This document shows, piece by piece, positions 40,085 to 47,803 of a stretch of 57,754 nt of DNA (position 1 is the stretch's first letter; each line of letters opens with the position of its first letter). Origin of the DNA: Chloroflexi bacterium UBA6077 (GTDB taxonomy: Bacteria; Chloroflexota; UBA6077). A program made the position numbers and the translations under genes. The stretch spans positions 1 to 57,754 of the forward strand of contig DIXP01000029.1 in NCBI GenBank assembly GCA_002436065.1. The letters are read 5' to 3'. Below the pieces are notes generated by a model that had not been told where the DNA came from, ran no database searches, and saw only the letters and a program-made list of their open reading frames with translations.

Positions 40085-43000
40085 CTACTTCCTTTTCTTC
40101 TCGAACTCGCGGTACTCCCTCAGCGGCCACACGTTGTAGTGGCGGCCGCGGGTCGCGAGTGATTCCGCCACGGCACGGGCAGTGTCCAGGGAAGTGAAGC
40201 AGGGCACACGGTGTTCGGCGGCCGCCCGACGGATCTCGAAGCCGTCGCGCATTGGGATGCGGTCGCCCGACATGGTGTTCACCACTCCCTGCACCTGGCC
40301 TTCACGGATCGCGTCCACGGAGTCGGGATGGCCCTCGCCCAGCTTCTTGGTCACCATCTTCACCGGTAGCTTCACTGCCTCAAACAGCCTGGCTGTCCCC
40401 TCTGTGGCATACAGCTCGTAGCCCAACTCGTGGAACCTACGGGCGATGTCCAGCGTCTCGGGTTTGTCCCGATCGCTGACGGAGAAGAGCAGCGCCCCGC
40501 TCGGAGGCAACATCATCCCCGAGGCCATCAGCGCCTTGACCAACGCCGACGAGAAGTCCAGGTCGACTCCCATCACCTCGCCTGTGGACTTCATCTCAGG
40601 ACCCAGGTAGGTATCCACCATGGACAGCTTGCTCATGGAAAACACCGGCGCCTTGACGGCCACCAGGTTCCGCTCTGGCCACAGCCCACCGCCGTAGCCC
40701 TGCTCCGCCAGGCTCTGCCCCAGCATGATCCGGGTTGCCACCTTCACCATCGGCACTCCCGTCACCTTGCTGATGAATGGCACCGTCCGGCTGGCCCGAG
40801 GATTCACCTCGATCACGAACACCTCTCGCTGGTAGATCACGTACTGGACATTCATCAAGCCGAGCACGCCAAGACCCAGCGCCATGCGGGTGGTGTAGTC
40901 GACTATCGCCTCCACCTCTCGGACCGTGAGGTCCAGGGCGGGATAGACCGCCATGCTGTCGCCGGAATGGACGCCCGCCCGCTCGATGTGCTGCATGATC
41001 CCCGGGATCAGCACCTGCTCACCGTCGCAGAGGGCATCCACCTCAACTTCCTTGCCACCCAGGTACTTGTCGATAAGGAAGGGGCGCTTTCCGTTGAACT
41101 CCGCCGACGAGGAGATGTAACGCACCATCTCGCTGGCGTTGTGGACGATCTCCATGGCTCGCCCGCCAAGTACGTAAGAAGGGCGGATCAGCACGGGGTA
41201 GCCTATGGTCTGGGCCGTCAGCAGCGCCTCCTCCAGGTTGGTCACACCCGCGCCGGGCGGCTGCGGGATGCCAAGCTTGTTCAGGAAGTCCTCGAAGCGC
41301 CTCCGATCCTCCGCCAGGTCGATCGCCTCAACGCCACTACCAACTATACGTGCACCGGACTTCTCCAACGGTTCCGCCAGGTTGATGGCAGTCTGGCCGC
41401 CGAACTGGACGATCACCGATGTGGAGAGCGCTACCTCCCCCCCATCCATGGGAGGCTCCGTCGTCTCGTTCTCCAGGATGTTCCGCACGCTCTCTTCGTC
41501 CAGCGGCTCGAAGTAGAGGCGCGAGGAAGCGTCGAAGTCGGTGCTCACAGTCTCAGGGTTGCTGTTGACCATTATGCTGTTCACATGGGCATCCCGAAGC
41601 TCCATGGCCGACCGGACGCTGCAGTAGTCGAACTCGATACCCTGCCCGATGCGGATAGGGCCGGAACCGAGCACCACAATCGACCGGCCCTCCAGAGGAG
41701 GCGCCTCGTTCTCCACCTCGTAGCTGCTGTAGAAGTAAGGGGTCGCGGCGGCAAACTCCGCCGCGCACGTATCCACAGTCTTGTAGACGGGAGTGATGCC
41801 CCAGTGCTGTCGGATCGACCTCACCTGCTCGGGCAGCATGTCGGCCAATCTGCCGATCTGCCCGTCGGAGAAGCCTAGCCGCTTCGCCTCCCTCATCAGC
41901 CCTCGGCTCATCTTCTCAGTCAACAACCGCCTCTCCATGGTTACGATGTTTGACAACTTGGAGAGGAAGAATGGATCGATACCTGAGATCTCGTAGATCT
42001 CCTGCCAGGTCATTTCTCGCCGGAGGGCCGCCATGACAGCCCAGAGCCGCCGGTCGTTGGGGGATGCGATAAGGGAACGCAGCTTGGCCATGACCTCATC
42101 GGCGCACCCCTCCTTCCAGGTCGGATCCTCCCATAGAAGGGTCCGCCCGCCCTGCTCAAGGGAGCGCACGGCCTTCTGCAGCGCCGCCTCGAAGCAGCGG
42201 TCGATCGCCATCACCTCGCCGGTGGCCTTCATCTGCGTGCCGAGGGTCCTGTCGCCGCCAGGAAACTTGTCGAACGGCCAGCGGGGAATCTTGACGACCA
42301 GATAGTCCAAGGCAGGCTCGAAAGCCGCGGTGCTCTTCTGGGTGACGGCATTGGGGATCTCGTCCAGCCGGCGTCCAACCGCGACCTTAGCCGCGACTCG
42401 CGCAATGGGATATCCTGTGGCCTTGGAGGCCAGGGCCGAGGAGCGACTGACCCTGGGATTCACCTCGATCACATAGTAGTCGCGTGAGTTCGGGTCCAGG
42501 GCAAACTGCACGTTGCATCCTCCCTGGATACCCAGGGCCCGAATGATCTTGAGGGAGGCCGACCGGAGCATCTGGTACTCCCGGTCGGAGAGGGTCTGGC
42601 TGGGAGCAACCACGATGGAATCGCCCGTGTGGACCCCCATCGGGTCGATGTTCTCCATGTTACAGATGGTGATGCAGTTGTCGGCAGCGTCCCGCATCAC
42701 CTCGTATTCCATCTCCTTCCAGCCGATGAGCGACCGTTCCACCAGCACCTGGTGGATCGGGCTCGCATCGAGGCCGCCCCGGACTACGGTCCGTAGAGAT
42801 GTCTCATCATCGGCAATACCACCACCCGTGCCGCCGAGGGTATAGGCCGGTCGGATGATCAAGGGGTAGCCGATCTCCTCCGCGAACGCCTTCGCCTCCT
42901 CCACCGACTGGGCGATGATGCTCTCCGGAACCGGCTCGCCGATCTCCAGCAGCATCTTCTTGAACAGCTCTCGGTCCTCGGCCCGCTTGATCGTGTCAAG

Positions 43001-43369
43001 GGGAGTCCCCAGCAGCCGCACACCATACCTTTCGAGAATGCCGGCATCGGCGACCTCGACGGCCAGGTTGAGGCCGGTCTGACCACCCAAAGTCGGTAAC
43101 AGGCCATCCGGACGCTCTCGATCGATCACCCTCTCCAGCACCTCGACCGTGAGTGGCTCGACGTAGATGACGTCGGCAATCTCGTCGTCGGTCATGATGG
43201 TGGCCGGATTGGAGTTCACGAGAACAGTGGTGATACCCTCCTCACGCAGCGCCTTGCACGCCTGCGTGCCAGCATAGTCGAATTCCGCCGCCTGGCCTAT
43301 GACGATCGGTCCCGACCCTATAACCAGGACCTTCTTGATCGAGTTATCTAGCACGGCTTCCCCCGGCAT
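40085..43369 (-). CDS. carB: Carbamoyl-phosphate synthase large subunit
   Basis: A 1094-residue, full-length enzyme making carbamoyl phosphate from ammonia, bicarbonate and two ATP. Two homologous ATP-grasp halves are visible. The first begins KKVLVIGSGPIVIGQAAEFDY and the second RSIVVLGSGPIRIGQGIEFDY. The C-terminal MGS-like allosteric domain (from about residue 960) contains YATEGTARLF. ATG 43369 overlaps carA by 26 nt. GTG 43354 is an alternative start. The allosteric domain suggests feedback by UMP or ornithine, known for the family and not provable here. Confidence 0.97.
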   Translation of the reverse strand: MPGEAVLDNSIKKVLVIGSGPIVIGQAAEFDYAGTQACKALREEGITTVLVNSNPATIMTDDEIADVIYVEPLTVEVLERVIDRERPDGLLPTLGGQTGLNLAVEVADAGILERYGVRLLGTPLDTIKRAEDRELFKKMLLEIGEPVPESIIAQSVEEAKAFAEEIGYPLIIRPAYTLGGTGGGIADDETSLRTVVRGGLDASPIHQVLVERSLIGWKEMEYEVMRDAADNCITICNMENIDPMGVHTGDSIVVAPSQTLSDREYQMLRSASLKIIRALGIQGGCNVQFALDPNSRDYYVIEVNPRVSRSSALASKATGYPIARVAAKVAVGRRLDEIPNAVTQKSTAAFEPALDYLVVKIPRWPFDKFPGGDRTLGTQMKATGEVMAIDRCFEAALQKAVRSLEQGGRTLLWEDPTWKEGCADEVMAKLRSLIASPNDRRLWAVMAALRREMTWQEIYEISGIDPFFLSKLSNIVTMERRLLTEKMSRGLMREAKRLGFSDGQIGRLADMLPEQVRSIRQHWGITPVYKTVDTCAAEFAAATPYFYSSYEVENEAPPLEGRSIVVLGSGPIRIGQGIEFDYCSVRSAMELRDAHVNSIMVNSNPETVSTDFDASSRLYFEPLDEESVRNILENETTEPPMDGGEVALSTSVIVQFGGQTAINLAEPLEKSGARIVGSGVEAIDLAEDRRRFEDFLNKLGIPQPPGAGVTNLEEALLTAQTIGYPVLIRPSYVLGGRAMEIVHNASEMVRYISSSAEFNGKRPFLIDKYLGGKEVEVDALCDGEQVLIPGIMQHIERAGVHSGDSMAVYPALDLTVREVEAIVDYTTRMALGLGVLGLMNVQYVIYQREVFVIEVNPRASRTVPFISKVTGVPMVKVATRIMLGQSLAEQGYGGGLWPERNLVAVKAPVFSMSKLSMVDTYLGPEMKSTGEVMGVDLDFSSALVKALMASGMMLPPSGALLFSVSDRDKPETLDIARRFHELGYELYATEGTARLFEAVKLPVKMVTKKLGEGHPDSVDAIREGQVQGVVNTMSGDRIPMRDGFEIRRAAAEHRVPCFTSLDTARAVAESLATRGRHYNVWPLREYREFEKKRK

Positions 43370-44483
43370 CCTTGACCATAGAAATGAACCTGTCGAACAG
43401 GTACTGGTTATCCTGGGGGCCCGGACAGCCCTCAGGGTGGTACTGCACAGAGAACGCTGGCAGAGCAGAGTGGGCAAGCCCTTCGACAGAGCCGTCGTTC
43501 AGATTGCGGTGGCTGACGTAGAACCCGCTCTCCACGGGTATAGAGTCGGCATCCACCTGGAACTCGTGGTTCTGAGAGGTGATATCCACCCGTCCGGTGA
43601 CAGACTCCTTGACTGGATGGTTGCCCCCATGATGGCCGAATTTCAGCCGACTCGTGGTGGCGCCGATGGCCCTACCGAGTATCTGGTGCCCCAGACAGAT
43701 ACCAAAGAGCGGCACCCTGGCGGAGAGCAGCCCTCGGCAGGTTTCAACCACCGCATCCAGCATTGCCGGGTCGCCCGGACCGTTGCAGACCAGCACGCCA
43801 TCCGGTGCGAAGCTCATCATCTCGTCCAGCGTCGTGCGGTGGGTAAGGTTGGTCACCCGCGCGCCTCGCTGCACCAGAGAGCGGATGATGTTATGCTTGA
43901 CGCCGCAGTCCAGCGTGATGATGTGAGGGCCGTCTCCCCGATATCCAACCTGGAGGACATCGGCCTTCGAGCCTGCGCCGCTGACCTCAGTCACCAGATC
44001 CTTCTCCGAAAGCGACCGCACCTGCTGAGTCTCGTTCAGCATGGCCTCCAGTTCGGAGTCATCCGGCGAAGCCTCCCGCAGAAACAGCCTCGCCCGCTGG
44101 GTACCCTTGGTGCGCAGCAGCTTGGTCAGCGCCCGAGTGTCGATGCCCTGTACCCCTGGTACCCCGTGGCGAGCCAGCCAGTCGCTGAGACTCTCCTGAC
44201 TCTGCCAATGGTGGTGGTATGGGGCGTAGTCTCTCACAATCAGGGCAGCCAGCCAGGGCTGCACCGACTCGCTCACTTCGGCGGTAACGCCGTAATTACC
44301 TATCTGAGGGTGGGTCATCACCACCATCTGGCCACGATAGGATGGGTCGGAGCATACCTCCTGGTAGCCAGTCATGCAGGTGTTGAAGACTACTTCCCCC
44401 TCGGCTTCCACCTCGGAGCCGAAGGGAGTCCCCTCGAAGACAGATCCGTCTTCGAGCACTAGGATTGCGACTTTCTTGCTCAA
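43344..44483 (-). CDS. carA: Carbamoyl-phosphate synthase small subunit (glutaminase)
   Basis: A 379-residue glutamine amidotransferase that feeds ammonia to CarB. The N-terminal domain starts KKVAILVLEDGSVFEG. The class I glutaminase triad is visible as Cys in PLFGICLGHQIL and His/Glu in SVQYHPEGCPG. I chose TTG 44483, which has GAGG 5 nt upstream, because an earlier in-frame ATG would overlap the end of pyrC and add non-family residues. It overlaps carB. Confidence 0.96.
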   Translation of the reverse strand: MSKKVAILVLEDGSVFEGTPFGSEVEAEGEVVFNTCMTGYQEVCSDPSYRGQMVVMTHPQIGNYGVTAEVSESVQPWLAALIVRDYAPYHHHWQSQESLSDWLARHGVPGVQGIDTRALTKLLRTKGTQRARLFLREASPDDSELEAMLNETQQVRSLSEKDLVTEVSGAGSKADVLQVGYRGDGPHIITLDCGVKHNIIRSLVQRGARVTNLTHRTTLDEMMSFAPDGVLVCNGPGDPAMLDAVVETCRGLLSARVPLFGICLGHQILGRAIGATTSRLKFGHHGGNHPVKESVTGRVDITSQNHEFQVDADSIPVESGFYVSHRNLNDGSVEGLAHSALPAFSVQYHPEGCPGPQDNQYLFDRFISMVKDAGGSRAR

Positions 44484-44505
44484 CGTAGCCTCGCAGTAAC
44501 CCTGT

Positions 44506-45849
44506 TTACGGTGCTTGGTACACCACTCGCCCGCCAACCATCGTCGTGACCGCCTTGCCGCGGAAGGTGACACCAGCAAGCGGAGTGTTCTTTCCCTTGG
44601 AGAAGAACCCCTCTGGTTCCACCTTCCATTCCAGGTCAGGATCGACTATGGTGATGTCGGCGGGAGCCCCGTGGCGCAGGGTGCCGGCTGGTAGTTTAAA
44701 GGTGCGAGCCGGTTCCACCGTTAGATATCGTACCATGGTTGGCAGGTCCAAGTCGCCCCGGTGCACCAGCCACATCAGCGCTCCCACTGCCGTCTCCAGA
44801 CCGGAGATGCCGCTGGCCGCGAGGCCATACTCGCAGTCCTTATCCACTGTGGTGTGGGGCGCGTGGTCGGTGGCTATGGCATCGAAGACACCATCCCGAA
44901 GGGCTTCCAATAGCGCATCCGCATCCTCCTCCCCACGGAGAGGTGGAGCAACCCGGGTGTTCGTATCGTATGGATAGGTGGGGATATGGCCCCACCTATC
45001 CAGGATCCTCGGGGATACCCACTTGCCACCGGCCACCCAATCGTCCGTGAGCGTCAAGTGGTGTGGGGTTACCTCGGCAGTGACCGGAAGCCCCTCCTCC
45101 TTGGCCGCCCGGATCAGCCTCACGGTCCCTGCTGTGCTGACGTGCTGGAAGTGAACGCGGCCTCCCGTGAGCCTGCAAAGGGCAATGTCCCGCGCGACCA
45201 TGGTCTCCTCTGCCGCCGAGGGGTTCCCCCGGAGCCCGAGCAGGGCCGAGATGCGCCCTTCGTGCATGTAGCCGCCGGCCACCAGGGAGGGGTCCTCGCA
45301 GTGCTGCGCGATAGGACGGCCCAGCATGCGGGCGTATTCCAGGGCATGGCGCATCAGCTTGGCGTTCGTGATGGTGTGGCCATCGTCGGTGAAGGCCACC
45401 GCGCCGGCCTCGGCCATCTCTCCCAACTCGGAGAGTTCCTCGGACTTCTGGCCTTTGGTGACAGAGCCCGTCGTGTACACCCGCACGGCCCCTTCCCGCC
45501 GGCCGGTCTCCATCACGAACTCCACATCGGCCCGCGTGTCGATGGTGGGTCTGGTGTTGGGCATGGCGACGACGGTGGTAAAACCGCCGGCAGCCGCCGC
45601 CAGGGTACCGGTCAGAATCGTCTCCTTCTCCTCGTACCCCGGCTGCCTCAGATGGACGTGAAGGTCCACGAAACCTGGACAGACGACCTTCCCAGAGGCA
45701 TCGATGATCTGTTCGGACGGAAGATAGCTGGGAGCCTGGATCGCGCCCACCTCCTCGACCTTGCCGTCGGCCACTACCAGGTTGGTGATCTCGTCGATGT
45801 CCTGGCCCGGATCGATGACTCGACCGTTGACTATCCACAGTTCGCTCAT
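44506..45849 (-). CDS. pyrC: Dihydroorotase
   Basis: A 447-residue class I dihydroorotase, a zinc amidohydrolase closing the dihydroorotate ring. Zinc ligands are seen in FVDLHVHLRQPG, the His pair region HFQHVSTAG, and the catalytic Asp in AIATDHAPHT. The start overlaps the pyrB stop in ATGA, so the two are coupled, and class I enzymes often associate with PyrB. CarA follows after 22 nt. Confidence 0.96.
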   Translation of the reverse strand: MSELWIVNGRVIDPGQDIDEITNLVVADGKVEEVGAIQAPSYLPSEQIIDASGKVVCPGFVDLHVHLRQPGYEEKETILTGTLAAAAGGFTTVVAMPNTRPTIDTRADVEFVMETGRREGAVRVYTTGSVTKGQKSEELSELGEMAEAGAVAFTDDGHTITNAKLMRHALEYARMLGRPIAQHCEDPSLVAGGYMHEGRISALLGLRGNPSAAEETMVARDIALCRLTGGRVHFQHVSTAGTVRLIRAAKEEGLPVTAEVTPHHLTLTDDWVAGGKWVSPRILDRWGHIPTYPYDTNTRVAPPLRGEEDADALLEALRDGVFDAIATDHAPHTTVDKDCEYGLAASGISGLETAVGALMWLVHRGDLDLPTMVRYLTVEPARTFKLPAGTLRHGAPADITIVDPDLEWKVEPEGFFSKGKNTPLAGVTFRGKAVTTMVGGRVVYQAP

Positions 45850-46901
45850 CGCCTCTCGCCCTCCACGGGAACGTCCTTGTTGGGGCCTATCAGCAGGTAC
45901 AGCAGCGCCATTCGGACGGCGACCCCATTGGAAACCTGCTCCTCGACCACCGATTGCGCGCCGTGGGCCACATCGGCCGCTATCTCCACCCCCTCGTTCA
46001 TCGGGCCAGGGTGCATCACCAACGCGCCTGACTTCGCCCTCTTGAGTCGGTCCGAGTTCAACTGGTACATGCGGACATACTCTCGGGTGCTCGGCAGCAG
46101 CCCCGCCTGCATCCGCTCCAGCTGGAGCCGCAGCGCCATCACAACATCTACCCCCTCTATGCACCGGTCCAGATCGTAGGAGACCCGGAGGCCGGGCATC
46201 ACCACCCCGTCGTTCCTCGCCGCTTCCTGGATGAACCATGAGGGCATCAGGGTTGCCGGACCACACAAGGTCACATCGACACCCAGCTTGGTGAGTGCCC
46301 AGATGTTGGACCGGACGACCCGGCTGTGGAGGATGTCGCCCAGGATCACCATCTTCAAGCCATCCATCCGGCCCAACCTGGTCCGAATGGTGTATGCATC
46401 GAGAAGCCCCTGAGTGGGGTGCGCATGCCAGCCATCCCCCGCGTTGATCACCGAGCCCTTCAGGTGGCGAGCAGCTAGGTAGGGCGCCCCAGAATAGGAG
46501 TGTCGAATGACCACGGCATCGGCCCCCAGCGCCTGGAGGGTGCAGAGGGTATCCACCAACGACTCCCCCTTACTCACACTGCTGCTGCTAGCAGCGATGC
46601 TGGCGGTGTCGGCTCCCAGATTCTTGGCGGCGATCTCGAAGGAGACCCGTGTCCTGGTACTCGCCTCATAGAAGAGGGTGACCACGGTCTTGCCGCGGAG
46701 CGTCGGGACCTTCTTAATGGGGCGCCTGAGGATCTCCATCATGATGTCGGTGGTGTCAAGGACCCTGGTGATCTCCTGCTCCGAGAAGTCGTCCAGGTCC
46801 AGTAGGTGCTTGCGCCGGAATGGCGCAGGGCCATTGTCGGCCGAGCCGCTCCTGTATCCCACCGCGAGGGTGCTGCGTCCATCGATCACGGAGTCTGCCA
46901 T
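45846..46901 (-). CDS. pyrB: Aspartate carbamoyltransferase catalytic subunit
   Basis: A 351-residue enzyme joining carbamoyl phosphate and aspartate. Carbamoyl-phosphate contacts are FYEASTRTRVSFE and the later HPTQGLLD, with HPGPMNEGVE near the C-terminus. About 25 residues precede the usual beginning of the family. The C-terminal extension is short and no pyrI gene is present. It starts 16 nt after pyrR. Confidence 0.96.
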   Translation of the reverse strand: MADSVIDGRSTLAVGYRSGSADNGPAPFRRKHLLDLDDFSEQEITRVLDTTDIMMEILRRPIKKVPTLRGKTVVTLFYEASTRTRVSFEIAAKNLGADTASIAASSSSVSKGESLVDTLCTLQALGADAVVIRHSYSGAPYLAARHLKGSVINAGDGWHAHPTQGLLDAYTIRTRLGRMDGLKMVILGDILHSRVVRSNIWALTKLGVDVTLCGPATLMPSWFIQEAARNDGVVMPGLRVSYDLDRCIEGVDVVMALRLQLERMQAGLLPSTREYVRMYQLNSDRLKRAKSGALVMHPGPMNEGVEIAADVAHGAQSVVEEQVSNGVAVRMALLYLLIGPNKDVPVEGERR

Positions 46902-46917
46902 TCTCGACCTTCCTTTC

Positions 46918-47445
46918 CTATCGACTGAGCACCACTTCGTCCACGCCATCGACCTCCACCACGCGGACCTCCACGTCCTCCTCGCGAGAGGTGGGCACGT
47001 TCTTGCCCACGTAGTCGGCCCGAATGGGGAGTTCCCGATGCCCTCGATCGACCAGCACCATGACCTGGATAACCTGCGGACGCCCAAGGTCGATCAGGGC
47101 ATCCATAGCCGCGCGAATAGTCCGCCCGGTGTAGAGGACATCGTCCACGACCACAACCCGCTTCTCGGTGATGTCGACCGGGATGGCCGTGGGGCCGAGG
47201 GGCATTGGACCCCGTGTTAGCACGTCGTCGCGGTAGAGGGTAATGTCTAGCTGCCCCAGCGGGACGGGCTTGCCCTCGAACTCCAGGATCCGCGACGCAA
47301 TCCTGTGACCCAGCGGCACACCCCTGGTGCGCAGCCCCACCAGCACCAGTCCGTCCGTGCCGTGGTTGCGCTCGACGATCTCGTGAGCCATACGGGTGAG
47401 AGCCCGCCGCACGTCGTCGGCGGTCATGATCACCTTATCTGCCAT
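46918..47445 (-). CDS. pyrR: Bifunctional pyr operon regulator/uracil phosphoribosyltransferase
   Basis: A 175-residue PyrR. The PRPP-binding motif VVVVDDVLYTGRTIRAA is intact, as is the Arg-rich N-terminal region used for RNA binding (TADDVRRALTRMAHEI). PyrR binds a stem-loop in pyr mRNA when UMP is high and promotes termination, and it has weak uracil phosphoribosyltransferase activity. ATG 47445 has GGGAGG with 6-nt spacing. The leader upstream carries a matching binding site and terminator, so the system looks complete and self-regulating. Confidence 0.96.
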   Translation of the reverse strand: MADKVIMTADDVRRALTRMAHEIVERNHGTDGLVLVGLRTRGVPLGHRIASRILEFEGKPVPLGQLDITLYRDDVLTRGPMPLGPTAIPVDITEKRVVVVDDVLYTGRTIRAAMDALIDLGRPQVIQVMVLVDRGHRELPIRADYVGKNVPTSREEDVEVRVVEVDGVDEVVLSR

Positions 47446-47465
47446 TCCATCCTCCCGCACTGGGC

Positions 47466-47507
47466 AAAAAAAATCCCCTCGTCCCGACTCGCTGCCGGGC
47501 AAGAGGA
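47466..47507 (-). terminator. Attenuator (intrinsic terminator) in the pyr leader
   Basis: On the minus strand 47507-47474 folds into a stem of about 12 bp with one bulged A and a 9-nt loop, followed at once by eight T (47473-47466). It lies about 20 nt before the pyrR start and downstream of the PyrR-binding hairpin, the standard position for PyrR attenuation. Confidence 0.85.
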
Positions 47508-47534
47508 TCGCACGTTGACGCTATCCATCGCCTA

Positions 47535-47568
47535 CTCCTTCCCGGACTCACAGGACCGGATTAAAGGC
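47535..47568 (-). promoter_or_regulatory. PyrR-binding hairpin in the pyr leader
   Basis: The minus strand holds CCTTTAA, a CCGG stem, a hexaloop CTGTGA, a returning CCGG and AAGGAG. The hexaloop fits the PyrR consensus CNGNGA, and the outer CCTT/AAGG pairing matches the anti-antiterminator stem. It lies between the promoter and the terminator. Confidence 0.75.
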
Positions 47569-47604
47569 CATCGGGCGCCTGGCGACGTCACCATCGCCAC
47601 TCGC

Positions 47605-47633
47605 ACTATACCAGATCATGGCAACCCATTCAA
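47605..47633 (-). promoter_or_regulatory. Promoter of the pyrimidine operon
   Basis: Minus strand: -35 TTGAAT (47628-47633), 17-bp spacer, and -10 TATAGT (47605-47610) extended by TGG just upstream. Transcription should start near 47598 and give a leader of about 150 nt containing the PyrR hairpin and the attenuator. Confidence 0.75.
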
Positions 47634-47803
47634 GGAGCTTTCTAGTGGATTCGTGGACTTCTACGCATCATCTCAGAATGGCACACCGAGTGCATTGAAG
47701 CTGATGAAGCCCGAAGCCGCCATCTCCGTTGGACACTTCGTCCGGCTTTGGAGCAATGAAAGAGCCCCCGTACGCGTCAATCGATCTGTTCTCAGGAGCA
47801 TCG

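Noticed and set aside
40430..41878. Plus-strand open frame of 482 codons inside carB
   Set aside because: Antisense to the unmistakable carbamoyl-phosphate synthase large subunit.
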